Source: Macquaria australasica (taxonomy: Eukaryota > Chordata > Actinopteri > Centrarchiformes > Percichthyidae). From it: 64,000 nt of DNA. The notes under the pieces are model-generated. The model saw nothing but the letters and a program-made list of their open reading frames with translations, was not told where the DNA came from and ran no database searches. Both the position numbers and the translations under genes were made by a program. Positions 1 through 11,214 of this stretch are shown here, in pieces. Location: positions 496,001 to 560,000 of the forward strand of contig SEMN01000272.1 of assembly GCA_005408345.1 (NCBI GenBank), read 5' to 3'. Each line of letters opens with the position of its first letter. Position 1 is the first letter of the stretch.

Positions 1-1557
1 ATTGCACTGCTCACTGAACAGAACACCACTGAAATGAAATATAGGAGGAACAAGGCAGACATATTTTATTTGAAAGTTTTACTCACTTCTAATGTCACAG
101 TTGGTACACAGTGTGGGGTCTTTACTAATGCTGTTAAAAGACATTCTTACTATTTTTACATGGAAAATGGGCAGTCGTCTGTACTGGAGGTAAGGGAAGT
201 GGAGGGAAATGGTTTGAAAGTTACCTGTAATGACATGCTACATTATGTCTATGTAGGATAATTATTCAGACCTCACGTTGCGTAAATATACAGAAATTAT
301 TCTAAGAGCAGCAGACGATATCCATCCTTGCTCAGGGGCTCTGCATCATATATACAGAGCAGTAGGTGGGTAATGCATGATTGTATCTAGAGGGAGAGGG
401 AGGTGCGAGTTGCTTGGTAAACTGCAGGTAGTGAGCAGTAAACACATTTCATCGCCTCCCATCGTAGTGTTGCGGTGGACTCATCGATCTGCTCACATGT
501 AGAGAATGGGGCAGCTAAATCACACTTGGGAAATCATCTTTGACCTAAAGTGTCACCAGTGGATTTCCACGTGTAAAATGGGCAGAGGAAATGAACGTTA
601 AGGGAAGAGGACAGCCTTGAGAGGATTGTCAGCATGGATTTCCTGGATTAGTGTTTGGGGGCGGTGGTGCGGAGTGACTGAAGCTGTGTTTGTGGCTACG
701 GGAAGATAATTAATTAAAAACGCTTGTAACGCACCCTGCTCCGTCTCATAATGCCAATGCTGATGTGATGTAGTGAAAGAGGAGGTTATCTGAGCAGACC
801 ATGCACAGAAACTCATTTCATTAAGCCGGCATACTCAATGCCTCTGTATCTTTTCTCCATGTCTCTCTTACTGTTATTATCTGCCTCTGAAAATACTGGA
901 CCATGTCGCCAACCTCCACCACTTAAAATCCATGCCATTAAAGTCCAGAGCAGTCAATTTACCAGAATGCTTTAATAGATGAGTCAGGAGGCAGGACTTA
1001 GTGGGAGATTGGAGCTGATTACGCCCTTGTTCTGTTCATTTGCACAGACCCCAGTTAATTGACTCCTTAGCAGTGATCCATTGGAGACACACTATCTGCT
1101 GCCAGCCTCTTCCTGACCCTACTCACGGCAGGGAACAAAAGAGCAGCGCTTGTTTAAACCAACTGTTTGTTTGTTTTTTTCATTTTGTTTTTTTAAATCT
1201 GTGGCATGTGCGCAGGTACTTGTTTGTGTGTGTAAAACAGAGATAGGGAGACAGAAAGAGAAGAAGAGACAGAGGTGTATTTATCTGTTGCAGGGATAAT
1301 GTGCAGGACGAGTAACAGGAAGATGAGATCAGCAGCAGAAAAGTGAGAGGTAAGATTGATGTAGATAGCGGAACTTGCTTAATGTGAGTCAGCCATTGAT
1401 TCATAGCTCAATAAAAGGAGAAAGTATGCAATGAACATGTCTAATTCTCTGTTGATACATAGACAGCTGCAGCCTCTTATCTTACCAGTCATTGCACAAG
1501 ATGCAACGAACATGCAGATAAAACAGCAGAACTATCACACAATACTTTTCCATCTGA
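1..1557. other. intergenic DNA, nothing recognised
   Basis: AT-rich spacer upstream of the tafa1-like gene. It contains short GA-rich and T-rich stretches (around 1240-1275 and 1170-1195) but no splice-bounded coding frame, RNA gene or repeat that I can name. The open frames here are short, lack family similarity and look like chance. Confidence 0.6.
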
Positions 1558-2340
1558 AGGTACTTTCACACCTGTAGTTCATTTGGTCCAGACCAAGGAA
1601 AAAAAAAGGATACACTGACTTTTAGTTTTGGTCCATTTTGTGCTCACAGTTGCTTTTTACAGACTAACCAAGAGGGGTAAACATGAAGGAATCTGCACTC
1701 AGGTAACTCATTCAATGGACAGTTTTGGTGACTGTCATAGTGCGTTATCAGTGACACATGGACCTACATGGGGAAATCAAATCCAGGGACGAACAGCAAG
1801 TCATACAACACATTACTGCACCTTATGAGTATATCAATCTTCTCCAGTAGTCACAGTGAGCTTGCAAAAAATGACTGATTATGAGCATTATTAGTCGAGA
1901 TTGCAGCAGGACTTTGTATATAATAAATAGTGATGGACAGACAGAAACTGGACAGAAAAAGAAGCATTTTCTATCGTAATATCATTGGGGGAAGTTATGT
2001 GTGGTCGCTATGTTTCACTCTTTTCACTCACTTTTTATTGGGAAACTGATAAAATACACAAAGTAGGACACAATGTTTCTGATGCGTCATGCACTCATGA
2101 TCCTGTTTAAATATAGGCTACACATTGCTTTGGAAGAGTTCGGGAGATCGCTTTCTTAAGAGAGATTTAATAGTAGTTTAGCTTTTGAATTTATCCCAGG
2201 ATCGCATATCTACTATCATTAAATCATTTGCTTTCACACCACTAACAAACTGCACCAGATCCTGCTTGGACCCAGCAGACCAAGACCCTCTTTTTCAGGC
2301 TGTCTAGGTCTAGTTGTTTAGTCTTTACCAGAGTTTGATT
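1558..2340. mobile_element. degraded MITE-like dispersed repeat
   Basis: The left part (about 1560-1600) reads as 'ctttcacacctg..ttggtccagacc'. The right part (about 2230-2290) has 'ctttcacacc..gcaccagatc..ggacccagcagacc'. Paired 'TTTCACACC' and 'GGTCCGGACC'-like motifs are typical of an abundant class of teleost non-autonomous DNA transposons. No coding capacity is visible, ends and target-site duplications are not clear, and the copy looks old. The family is inferred from memory, so the boundaries are approximate. Confidence 0.35.
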
Positions 2341-2355
2341 ATAGTATAGATAGTA

Positions 2356-3004
2356 CAGAGGTGGAAATCACAAATCACTTTGCTGATTCGAACCATGTTG
2401 TTCAATTCAGTTCAAAGATTGGTAGTCACTGACTATGTTTGTTTGTTCACTTTTTTCCAAAGCTGAGCTGTTGCATCACCGCACTTATATACACAATATG
2501 TATATCAGTAAGTGAACGCATCACTGTTCAAATGCACTTCAGTACGTACGTTAGTAAGTGAATGCATCACCGTTCAAATGCACTTCAGTATGTATGTCAA
2601 TAAGTGAACGCATCATCGTTCAAATGCACTTCAGTACGTACGTCAGTAAGTGAACGCATTATCGTTCAAATGCACTTCAGTACGTACGTCAGTAAGTGAA
2701 TGCATCACCGTTCACACAGCCTTCAGTTCAGTACAAAACTAGCCTATACAAGCACTGCTCATGAGGTTAATAGCTCAGCCTATTATTTATGTCTGAGTTA
2801 TCAGATTGGCTTTCACTGTCTTTTAATAAGCCTTTAACGAGGAAGAATGTACTGTGCATCATGGCTGAGCTGACAAGGGTGCTCTCAGTCATTAGTGAGG
2901 GGAGCTCCATCGCTAAAATCTACTGATTTGTTTAGAGACAATGGCGATTCAGTATAGTCAGTTCAGTTTAAAGATTTGTTCATACATGTACTGAACACCT
3001 CTAC
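2356..3004. mobile_element. hAT-like non-autonomous element containing a 46-bp tandem array
   Basis: The left end reads CAGAGGTGGAAA and the right end reads GAACACCTCTA, an imperfect inverted pair around the CAGAGGTG core that is common in hAT termini. Subterminal sequence is also mirrored: 'ttcagttcaaagatt' near 2406 matches 'gttcagtttaaagattt' near 2960 in a related but shuffled way. No transposase frame is present. A clean 8-bp target-site duplication is not visible, so the exact edges are inferred. The internal part is mostly the tandem array listed separately. Confidence 0.5.
2503..2720 (+). repeat. 46-bp tandem repeat, about 5 copies
   Basis: The word 'agtgaa[ct]gcat' recurs at 2511, 2557, 2603, 2649 and 2695, an exact 46-bp period. 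Each unit has AGTAAGTGAAYGCATYAYYGT, then TCAAATGCACTTCAG, then the alternating palindrome ACGTACGT (ATGTATGT in one unit). Copies differ by only a few transitions. It lies inside the hAT-like element. There are no unique spacers, so it is not a CRISPR-type array. Confidence 0.9.
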
Positions 3005-3175
3005 AGCCTAAATGAATTGTACTACACAAGGCAAACGCAGCAGAGTCTGTTTTAACAGAGTCAAACAGGTTAGGTGTGAAAGCAATCAGTGTGTAAAACA
3101 CACGCACATCTTTTCTGTCCAGGTGCTGAGTCCAAAAATAGATCCTATCTGTTTCGCAAGGACTCGCAACACTGT

Positions 3176-3265
3176 AGAATGCTTCCTTTCAAAAACAGTT
3201 TTTCTTTAATAAATTCAGAAAGAGTACAACGTTTCGAGCCCAGGTTGACTCTTCATCAGGTACTT
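3176..3265 (-). mobile_element. short retroelement end, Penelope-like signature
   Basis: On the minus strand the segment reads 'CTGATGAAGAGTCAACC', then 'GGGCTCGAAACGTTGTACTC', then 'TTTCTGAATTTATTAAAG'. The 'CTGATGAAG..CGAAACGTTG..AATAAA' layout is a familiar signature at the ends of Penelope-like and some other retroelements in fish. Only about 90 bp is recognisable and no protein domain remains. The family assignment rests on memory of this motif. Confidence 0.35.
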
Positions 3266-5464
3266 GATGACACAGATAAGTGGGAAATCACCTTAAGCTT
3301 TCACCATGGTGGTTTTTCTTCACTCTTACCAGCAGCGAGTTGTTAAACCATAACTGGTAGGAAATTCTTGTAGACTGCAACTCTGCCATGTACTGTAGTT
3401 TTCACTCTCGTTTTCAATCTGAAAGCATATCATACAGCATTGACAGTGTTGTGTGACTGTCTGGGATTTCAGAGATTGAGCTCAACAGCCCCCTTGCTTA
3501 CATTTCTGCCAGAGGTCGAAGGTGACAGATGAGCTTGTGACAGGTGAAGCAGGCACTTGTCAGCAGCTGTGTCACAGAACAGAAGTAACCATGGCAATCC
3601 AGCATGAACATGTCAACTCTAGAAGCCTGAACATGCACTGTTCCCCCTCTATCATTATTCTGCTATTAATATGCCAGCTGGAAAAAGTGCCACACAGTAG
3701 ACTGCAAAACAACCAAAACAACCAAAACAATAACACATTGTAGAGTGATACTGAATGATGCTGGAATCGATGTAGTGAGTCCAAATATTTTCCACTCCTT
3801 TTTAACATGAGGCATATATCTGGATCCAGCGCCGCCGCTTAGTGACTCACAATTTTGGAAGCAGGGCATTGGATTTCACTCATAAATGTTTTAAAATCAA
3901 GCAATATTTATGATCATCCACTTTTATGGCTAATCTATAGTAGAACCATTAGGCATGCATTAGTGAGTGAAGTATATTTGACCTAATCCTGGTCCTCATT
4001 GAGAAGTCAATAGCCTGCATTAAGCCTGCCTAAATAAAAACTATGGCCTGGCAATGTTTTTGCACCAGTCACTTGAGTACCACTTTCAAGACCCTCTCCC
4101 TCCACCTCCTGCTAATTGGGACATTCATAACTCGAACATGATCCCTCTGTGACTATTTTAAACCTCAGGGACACGGAGGAAGAGGCAGGAGAGGGGGGAA
4201 CGAGAGACAGACTAAGAGAGAGAGAGAGAGACGAAGAGAGGTAAAAACAGACAGTCACATTAGGAACAGATGTATTGCTATGTGTACAGTAAAAGGAAAA
4301 GTGACTATACTTCTATAGCCAATCCACTCCACAGGAGTCCCAAGAGTACGTGTATCCATCCAATTACCTCTCCTTCAAATGACCTTTATGTTTATGACTT
4401 TAAATATTATTTGAGATACAGCTGGATTCTTAAAATGCTCCGAATGGGCTTATCAAATTTGTGTTTTGATAATTACATCAAAGCAAGGAGCAAATGTATA
4501 AGAACTGGATTAGTGGCGCCATGGCAGCTTCAATGAAAACAACCTAAGAGGCAATTTGGCGTCCTACTGAGTGCACTTATAAGGTACAAACTAATATATG
4601 AACATAATTGTTTTCAAATGCCACAGTGGTCCTTTTTTTTTTTTTTTTGCTACTTACTTCTGAGTCACGCACAACTGCTGAATATAACAAAAGGTCCAAT
4701 CCAAGTATTTACAAAAAAAAAGGATGAAATCTTCTCTACTAACTCTCTTGGATTTTTACTTTTGAGAAGAAAGAGAAGTCTGTCGACGTGGTTCCAGCTT
4801 CTCCGCTTTGACAGCTGGCTGGTACAAACCAAGGCTGCTGCAATATTGTAGCTTTGGGCATATGTGCTGTGTTTGTGAGATAAATGGCGACATGTGGAAG
4901 ACTCTCCACAACACTCCACCTCCTTTGTCACCTAGTCAAACTCTCAGGCTGCTCTGGATCAGCTGTCTGGATGTCAGGAACCGTTCTCAGCAGCCCCTTG
5001 GCCACTGCGGCTTATCACACCCTCAAGTGTGTTATATCTCCGCTGCTCTCATCACGCCCAGGGATCTGCTGAGAAGTACAAAGAAAAAACCTTCAGCAAA
5101 ATGATAGCCTCAGTTCAACCAAGATGTGTCACATGGCTATCTCCCAAAAAAATGCACCAGATAGGTTTCAGTTATGGCAACATTGTCAAAGCAGGCTAAT
5201 GAGAAGAGACACGTTAAACTGCTTAAAATGCAAATGTCCTTGGCATTTTCTCCCGAGCTTTTAAATGGTTTTTCCCTAGTGCTTTTAAATGGTTTGAGAT
5301 GTTACATGTCTACAATTTGAATCCAATTTATAGACATATTGACCCATGAAAATCACATGCAAATAGGATCAGTCGTGCCCAGGTTAAGTGAGTGATCTTG
5401 GGAGCGGGTAAGAACTTTACAGCTCACAAATAGCAAATGGATGGCTGGACGAGGCCCACTTGAG

Positions 5465-5505
<41 letters not shown>

Positions 5506-6333
5506 TCTTCCTCAATAACTCAGCCCTGGCATGAATATAAATGGAGACCAGTGAAGAGCAGGAACCGGGTGCCGGTGAATGGCTTTCTGCTCGGCCTCCG
5601 ACAGCAGCGCACCCCTAATGGGTTCAGCCTGACTGGATTCAATCATGTCCCCTGATACCCTCTGAAGAAGATGCAAATTGTCAATCAGACCTCTCTCCCC
5701 TCCCCTCTTGCTTCCCCATCTTTTGCTGCTGTCTTCACCTCGTTCCCTGTGATCATCTTGCCATCATTCACCTTGCTCTTACATCCCATTTTCTCTTCGT
5801 ACAGCCTTTTACATGTTAGCCCTACCTCCTGCTTTCCTGTGCGGTCTGTCTCGATCTGCTCCGAAGATAACTGACATGAATTTCATCCAGGCTGAATGAA
5901 ATGAGTGTGGAGAAGGTCATGTACATGCAAAATTCAAGGAAAATATTGCTTGTCTAAGATGCATTTTTGAGTGTTTGTGCTGCATGTAAGAGTCTGTGGC
6001 ATTTAAAATTTAAAAAAAGCATCCCTGCTCTCTAATAATGGGGAGATGAACAGATTTTACATGAGCATTTCTATTATTTCAAATTTAAGAGAGAGGAGTA
6101 ACAGGTCCAATAAGGACTCAATAAGCTGGACAGCCCAGTACAAATGAAAGAGGATAATTACATTTTTGTTTAATCCAACCAACAGCAACAGCTAGGAGAT
6201 GACATGTTTTGATTTGTAAAGGTTAATGTAGTTATTGGTTTGCCTCATAATGCAATCATATTTCATTAGCTTCATGTAAAGGCAATCAGACTGTGAAAGC
6301 TCTTGCTTGGGGGGCAGGCACAATGAGGAGAAA
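3266..6333. other. intergenic DNA with simple repeats
   Basis: No gene is supported. Notable content is a GA run near 4216-4233, a T16 run at 4633-4648, the (CT)n listed separately, and a GC-richer patch at about 5530-5660 containing 'ggaaccgggtgccggtgaatgg'. The rest is unremarkable AT-rich spacer. Confidence 0.55.
5468..5500 (+). repeat. (CT)n microsatellite
   Basis: Thirty-three bases of uninterrupted CT dinucleotide repeat. Confidence 0.95.
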
Positions 6334-6512
6334 ATTAAACATATTTCCATACTGGATGACAACTTAATCCACTCTGTGGGCTACAGGTGCACCCAGCTTG
6401 CCTTCAAAATGGAGGGAGTTCTTCATGGGTCACATTTGTTTGTGCTACACAATACTCAAGACACAAGGAATGAGCATGCTGGGGCGTCCTTGTGGCCAAA
6501 TGGTCTAAGGCC
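6334..6512 (+). repeat. dispersed repeat, copy A, ending in a tRNA-Leu-like A box
   Basis: This segment aligns with 8267-8460 in the same orientation at roughly 75% by eye. Shared blocks include 'ttaaacatatttcca', 'ctgtgggYtacagRtgcaccca', 'agacacaagga' and 'catgctggggYgtccttgt'. The 3' end 'TGGCCAAATGGTCTAAGGC' resembles the A box of tRNA-Leu ('TGGCCGAGTGGTCTAAGGC'), a common head of tRNA-derived SINEs. It carries no coding potential. Confidence 0.6.
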
Positions 6513-6985
6513 TTGTTCAGACTGCCAGCCCAAACCCGTTTTTTGGCATATTCAGATTGTATTGATATTAGAAAGTCTGGACAGCCAAAAACACATGAAA
6601 TGCAATTTTTGCAAATTGGACACATTTGGAGGTGGTTTGAAATGCGATTCCAGTCTGGGTGCTCAAAACAGATTTCAGAAGTGTCTTTTGCATCACTTGC
6701 AACACAACACACAACGTCAAATCCAGAGTGACGGAAGTGCATCAGAGCGGCTGTATACCAGCCTCCTCTGTCGCTTTGTTTGTCTGGTGCAACGGAGTAG
6801 TTCTGCACCGCGACTTGACAGTGCGATTGTTTGGAGGGCGAGATGATGATCTCCATTTCTCATGCTTCCGCATTGGAAAGCAGCGTCACCAGTGTACATA
6901 GTTACTGATGCCTACGTTATCATTAACATAACTTGGTTGGATTCCAGCTAGAGTCTTTTTTTCCCCAACAAGTCTTCAAAGTTGA
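6513..6985. mobile_element. degraded MITE-like repeat
   Basis: It follows directly on copy A and begins 'CTTGTTCAGACTGCCAGCCC'. It contains stretches such as 'tttggaggtggtttgaaatg' and 'ggaaagcagcgtcaccag' that resemble a teleost non-autonomous DNA element seen in many species. Open frames on both strands cross the whole segment, but none has a recognisable domain. The right boundary is not determined. Confidence 0.35.
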
Positions 6986-7344
6986 GAAGAACCATAAATA
7001 GTAAATTTCTCACTGCCTTTCAAAACAGCCCAAATGCATATATTCTGGGCTAGGGTTAGGGTGATGTCCCTATGGTTAAGGTTAAGCAACTAAAACTACC
7101 TGGATAAGGTTGCTGAAAGATCATGGCCATGGCTAAAAAAAACTACTTAGGTAAGGTTTGGGAAAAAGGCTGGGTCATAGATTAAAGAAATCAACACTGA
7201 CAGCTGGTGTCACAGTCAAACACTTTGTAATCCCACCATCCGTACATACCGACCTCCTCCCTAAAGGTGTGTTCAGGCAGATTTTAGATGCGATTGCATA
7301 CAAAGTCAATGGAGACAGATGAGTGGGTGCGAACATATACAAAT

Positions 7345-7858
7345 TGTCACGAACTCGACACAAAACTGGCGGACTCAAATGCACGACTCTTCAGACCGTG
7401 TAAGGTGTATCAAAGATATTTTACTGAAGTAGACAACAAAAAACGCTCACGAGGAGGATATACCAAAGTACAAACAAAAATGCTCCCAAGGAGGTTATAA
7501 AAAAGTACAAAACAAAACGCTCACCAAGAGGACGTAAAAAGTACAAAACAAAACGCTCACAAAGAGGATCAAAACATAACAAGGACTGATACAGAAACCT
7601 GGGACATGGAAATTTGCTGGTACACTTGACTCACTTCTTTTCACAGACGGAACAAGACGAACTAGCACAGGACAAAGGGAGACAAGGACTATTTATACAT
7701 GAGGTAGGGGAAAACAGGTGAGACCAATCAGGGGTGGGGTAGACAATCACAACGGCGGGAAAATCACACAAAGGGAGGAAGTCAGAGTCTGAAACGAGAG
7801 GGAAAGATTAGTACAAAATAAAACAGGAAGTGCAGGACGAGACTAGACGTGAGTGACA
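7345..7858. mobile_element. non-autonomous element with TGTCAC...GTGACA termini
   Basis: The segment starts TGTCACGAACTCGACAC and ends ACGTGAGTGACA, giving a 6-bp perfect inverted pair TGTCAC/GTGACA. The inside carries a 37-bp minisatellite and blocks such as 'acaaggactatttatac' and 'aaacaggtgagaccaatcag' that I recognise as part of a repeat common in teleosts. With TG...CA ends it could be a solo LTR or a DNA element. There is no coding frame and no clear target-site duplication. Confidence 0.45.
7437..7582 (+). repeat. 37-bp minisatellite, 4 copies
   Basis: The word '[ct]gctc[ac]c' recurs at 7444, 7481, 7518 and 7554 (periods 37, 37 and 36). Each is followed by a purine-rich 'aagaggaYgta' block and 'aaagtacaaaac'. 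The array lies inside the TGTCAC-ended element. Copies are diverged, the last one incomplete. Confidence 0.8.
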
Positions 7859-8266
7859 TTTAACAAATCCGACGAGACACAACACAAATTTGCTGAAGGC
7901 AACGCAAATTGAGGCGAAACACGTCCGTGCTAGTTGAAAATGTTGTGAAATGTTGTGCTAGTTGAAAAATTGTGATTATCTTGAGGCTTTCTGCCTCTGT
8001 TTCATTAACAAACAGATGAGAGAGAAAAAAAGAAAAACTAAAGAAAAAATAACAGAATTATGGTTCCTGGTAAAGAGAGTTGTCAAATGTTAGTATGTAT
8101 GCTAGCTACAGCTAATATCTAACTGATAACTGCAGCTAAAGTACAGCCATTTCACTCGAATGAACATAGACTGTACAGACAATAGGTTGCTTGTCAGGAA
8201 AACGTATCATGTAAGTGATCAAATTGACCAATGGTGACGTGTTTCTTTCTGGAGAGGACAGTCGCA

Positions 8267-8460
8267 ATATTAAACATATTTCCACATTGAGTGACAACTG
8301 AATTCACCCTGTGGGTTACAGATGCACCCAGATTCCTTCCAAATTTGAAGAATGTCTTCACAAGTCTCAAAGTTTGCGCTACATAATACCGAGGCCACAA
8401 GACACAAGGACATTACTTTTTGACATGCTGGGGTGTCCTTGTAGCCTACTGGTCTAAGAT
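8267..8460 (+). repeat. dispersed repeat, copy B, with truncated tRNA-derived SINE head
   Basis: Second copy of the repeat at 6334-6512, same orientation. Its end, 'gtccttgtagcctactggtc' followed by 'taagatg', matches the 5' head of a tRNA-derived SINE type that is widespread in teleosts. The B box and the usual 3' body are missing, so this is a 5' fragment only. Confidence 0.55.
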
Positions 8461-10678
8461 GAATAAAGAGTTTCCAGATTCATTCCAGTTTTTTCTCAGT
8501 GATTTCTACTTGTACCATCAAAAACAAAACAAAACAATGACCATGATTGTCATCTAAGTTACTGATCATTGACATTTCTTTTCATGGCTCAGGGGGTTCA
8601 GGCCGACGAAAGGTAAAATGCTCGGCTCAGTTTCTCCCATTTCACAGCTCACACTGTCAGAAACAGTCACTACCTTTCCTCCGCCATTTAAAACAAAGTT
8701 GAAATAGAACAAGATGGTGCTGACATGATTGATGACAGGGGTGATGCACTGCAATTAGCCGTGATGAATTACAAGACTCTTTGGATACTCTGTAAATAAT
8801 TGATTTTAAAAGGAAACATCAGATGCAGGCATTCCAAAACTACAAGCATCAGTGTCAGTAGGTGATGTATGGAAACCCAGTTAAGAGCCCATTTCCCTCC
8901 CATTCCACCGGGAGAGGAGAGGCTGCAGTAAATAACCATCACATCGCCAGAGGGGGAAAGGGAGAGAGTGGAGAGGAGAAAATCCCCCTGTACTCTCACC
9001 ACCTTTCTTTCTCTCTCCGCTTCCTGCTTACGCTACTTCATGCATTCATTTTCGCCTGCTTCTCTCTCAACCTCCCCCACCCTTTTTCTCGTCTGCACGT
9101 CTCAATCTCCTTTGCTTTCTTGCCCTCTCAATCCTGCTTCTTTCATTCCTGTGTGCCTGGCGGACGATTGCTGAAAGGAAGGTGGAATTGGATGCCTCCC
9201 TCGCACGGCTTTCCTTTCAGACTTGTAGGAGATCTTGTTTTGCTGGAGTGAGTTGTTACAGCTCACTGGCTCATCATCATCCAAAACATCAAGTGTCTGT
9301 GATGGTCAGCTATGGCCCTTAAGAATTCAAAGCATTCAGGACGACAAATGTGCTTCTCCCACACCATTCAGAACATACACTTGTGTGATATAACACATGA
9401 TGATTCATCTATGACATACTACAGATGTTTGTCACTGATGGTTTGTCATTTCCGGCTCCAATTGAAGGGATACGGAAAAATGTTTCTGCCATTGCATGCT
9501 CCTCAGGACTGTTCTTAGGTCCTGGATTAAGTTGCAGTCGTTATTATCTAGATTTGGTGAGTCACTCTAACAGATGTGTGCCCCATAATGCTGAGTCTCA
9601 TCCCTAGTACCTCTCAATAAAGAGTCTCCTACTCCAGTGAATCGTATTGGAAAATGCTATCCTTTGTGGGTGGAACTCTGGATGTTTGGCATTCAGTGGC
9701 AGCTGAATTTTTCCTCAGGGCTTCACCGCCGCTTTTGACAGATCATAATTGTCAGCAGAGGGAAAATGTTGAACACCCTTGTCTCATGGCTGATGAAAAA
9801 GGTCACTTCAATTCCTCCAGATTACACTGACCTGCTGAGTCACCGGTAAATTCGGTGGCGGCGGCGGCTGACAGCTCAGTTGTCCGGTTCCCCCCTTTTC
9901 CCTCCCCATCTCTCCACAGCAAAGCAACAGAGGGTTTAATCCCTTCCCACAGGTTGAAACCATCTCCTCTCTTATCTCCCTCTCTTTCTGCTTCTCTTTG
10001 AGTGATGGACAGGCAGCTTGAGCCGTTATGGAAGGCAGCCAGACAGGTCAAAGGTGGCTGAGCGGAATAATACCTTTATGAAACCCTCCTCTCCCACTGA
10101 AGTAAAGCTGGCGTAAGGAAGGTCAGCGTGTAGGCTCCGTCCCTCCTCAGCATTAGCCAAAGATTGTACCGCTCTATTCACTCTCTTACCTTGAAAAGCA
10201 CACAGCTGGCTTATCGCCCTGGAATTGGCTGTGCAGCATGAATGCAGCAGAAGAGAGAAGCCAGATGAATGTTTGAATGGGGCTCGAGTGTGAATGCCTT
10301 ACCTGTTTCACTCTATCTCCCACCAGCTTTTCTCTATCCTCTATCTCTTGTTTCTCTCTTTTTTACTTTTATCTCAGTCTATTCTCCCGCACATTCCCTA
10401 ACTCTATGTGCAGGGAATTGAATCCGTCTCATTTGTGTGTTTTTAAGATGACCTGCTGAAAGGGATCATGCCCTTTTGTACAGGTCAGTTTAAGATAAAA
10501 CCTGTCCTACTGCAACGCTGTGTCCACGTGAATACAGTAAAAATCAATTGAGAAAACATTCCAGAGACTCTAAAGCTTTTTAAAATCACCTTTAAAGTTC
10601 ATTTTTATTTTGCCTCTACATTTCTAAATGCAGGTCCTAATCAAAGTGGCAGATGGAAATAAAGACAAATTGTGTTGC
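8461..10678. other. intergenic DNA, nothing recognised
   Basis: No coding exon, RNA gene or named repeat is supported. A pyrimidine-rich stretch (about 9000-9150, TCTC/CCTC-rich) and a short GC-rich patch with GGCGGCGGCGG (about 9855-9868) are present. The open frames across them are low-complexity translations. Confidence 0.55.
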
Positions 10679-11214
10679 TTTAAAGCTGCACTAATCAATA
10701 TTTTTATATTAACAATGTAATAAATGACTATGTGCAATGTGAAGGGGTCGCTTGTAATAATGAACGCACAGAGAATTATCACACAACTCTGCAGTTCCCC
10801 TCAGCTCCACAGACTCTTTTAGCACCTTCCAGCTCATTGTGTTGGTTGTAGGGCCCACAACTTTACTGTTTTGCTCCTGTTTCCAGCAGCAGGCAGCTGT
10901 TTTCGGCAAAAATGCTCCAATAAATCCATCGTATGCTACCTGCCCAGCACCAAATGGAAGACAAAGTTAGTGAACACAGTGGAGCATTTAGCAGCTAAAG
11001 AGACAGATATTTCCCTCAGGCATGGACAAAAACACAACTAAACAGAGAGTCTTTAAATAAATGGTAATGGGGGTCCATGTCTGCAAGATGTGTAAATATG
11101 CAACTGTTTGCTAACATATCAACTTTATGAGGTGCTAATATGTTGATGTCTTGTTTACAGCTTGTTGCAGTGCCCCCAAGATGGCCCAAAAATATTAATT
11201 AATGCAGGTTTAAA
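10679..11214 (+). mobile_element. MITE, copy 1, TTTAAA ends with ~24-bp inverted repeats
   Basis: The left end TTTAAAGCTGCACTAATC mirrors the right end, whose reverse complement is TTTAAACCTGCATTAATT. Internal text ('cccacaactttactgttttg', 'gcagtgcccccaagatggcc') is shared with the copy at 28513-28972. No transposase frame is present. Ends contain TTAA, which suggests a piggyBac-type TTAA target, but the superfamily is an inference. I recognise the sequence as a repeat common in percomorph fish. Confidence 0.75.

Larger units (their letters stand above)
7258..8200. mobile_element. old DNA-transposon-like repeat split by a younger insertion
   Basis: 'gtgttcaggcagattttagatgcg..acaaagtcaatgg' (7268-7312) and 'aaatttgctgaaggcaacgcaaattg' (7884-7912) look like two parts of one type of teleost hAT-like MITE. 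The part between them (7345-7858) has its own inverted termini and tandem repeat. The nested reading is an inference, because flanking duplications are not clean. Confidence 0.3.

Noticed and set aside
2503..2720. Regular array resembling CRISPR
   Set aside because: Units are contiguous 46-bp copies without unique spacers, inside a eukaryotic transposon-like element.
6307..6846. 179-codon open frame and an overlapping 150-codon minus-strand frame
   Set aside because: Both cross a repeat copy and an adjacent MITE-like segment, show no domain, and open on both strands at once.
7052..7063. Telomere-like TAGGGTTAGGG
   Set aside because: Fewer than two full TTAGGG units within degenerate 'ggttagggt/ggttaaggtt' text. 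This is ordinary low-complexity repeat, not an interstitial telomere.
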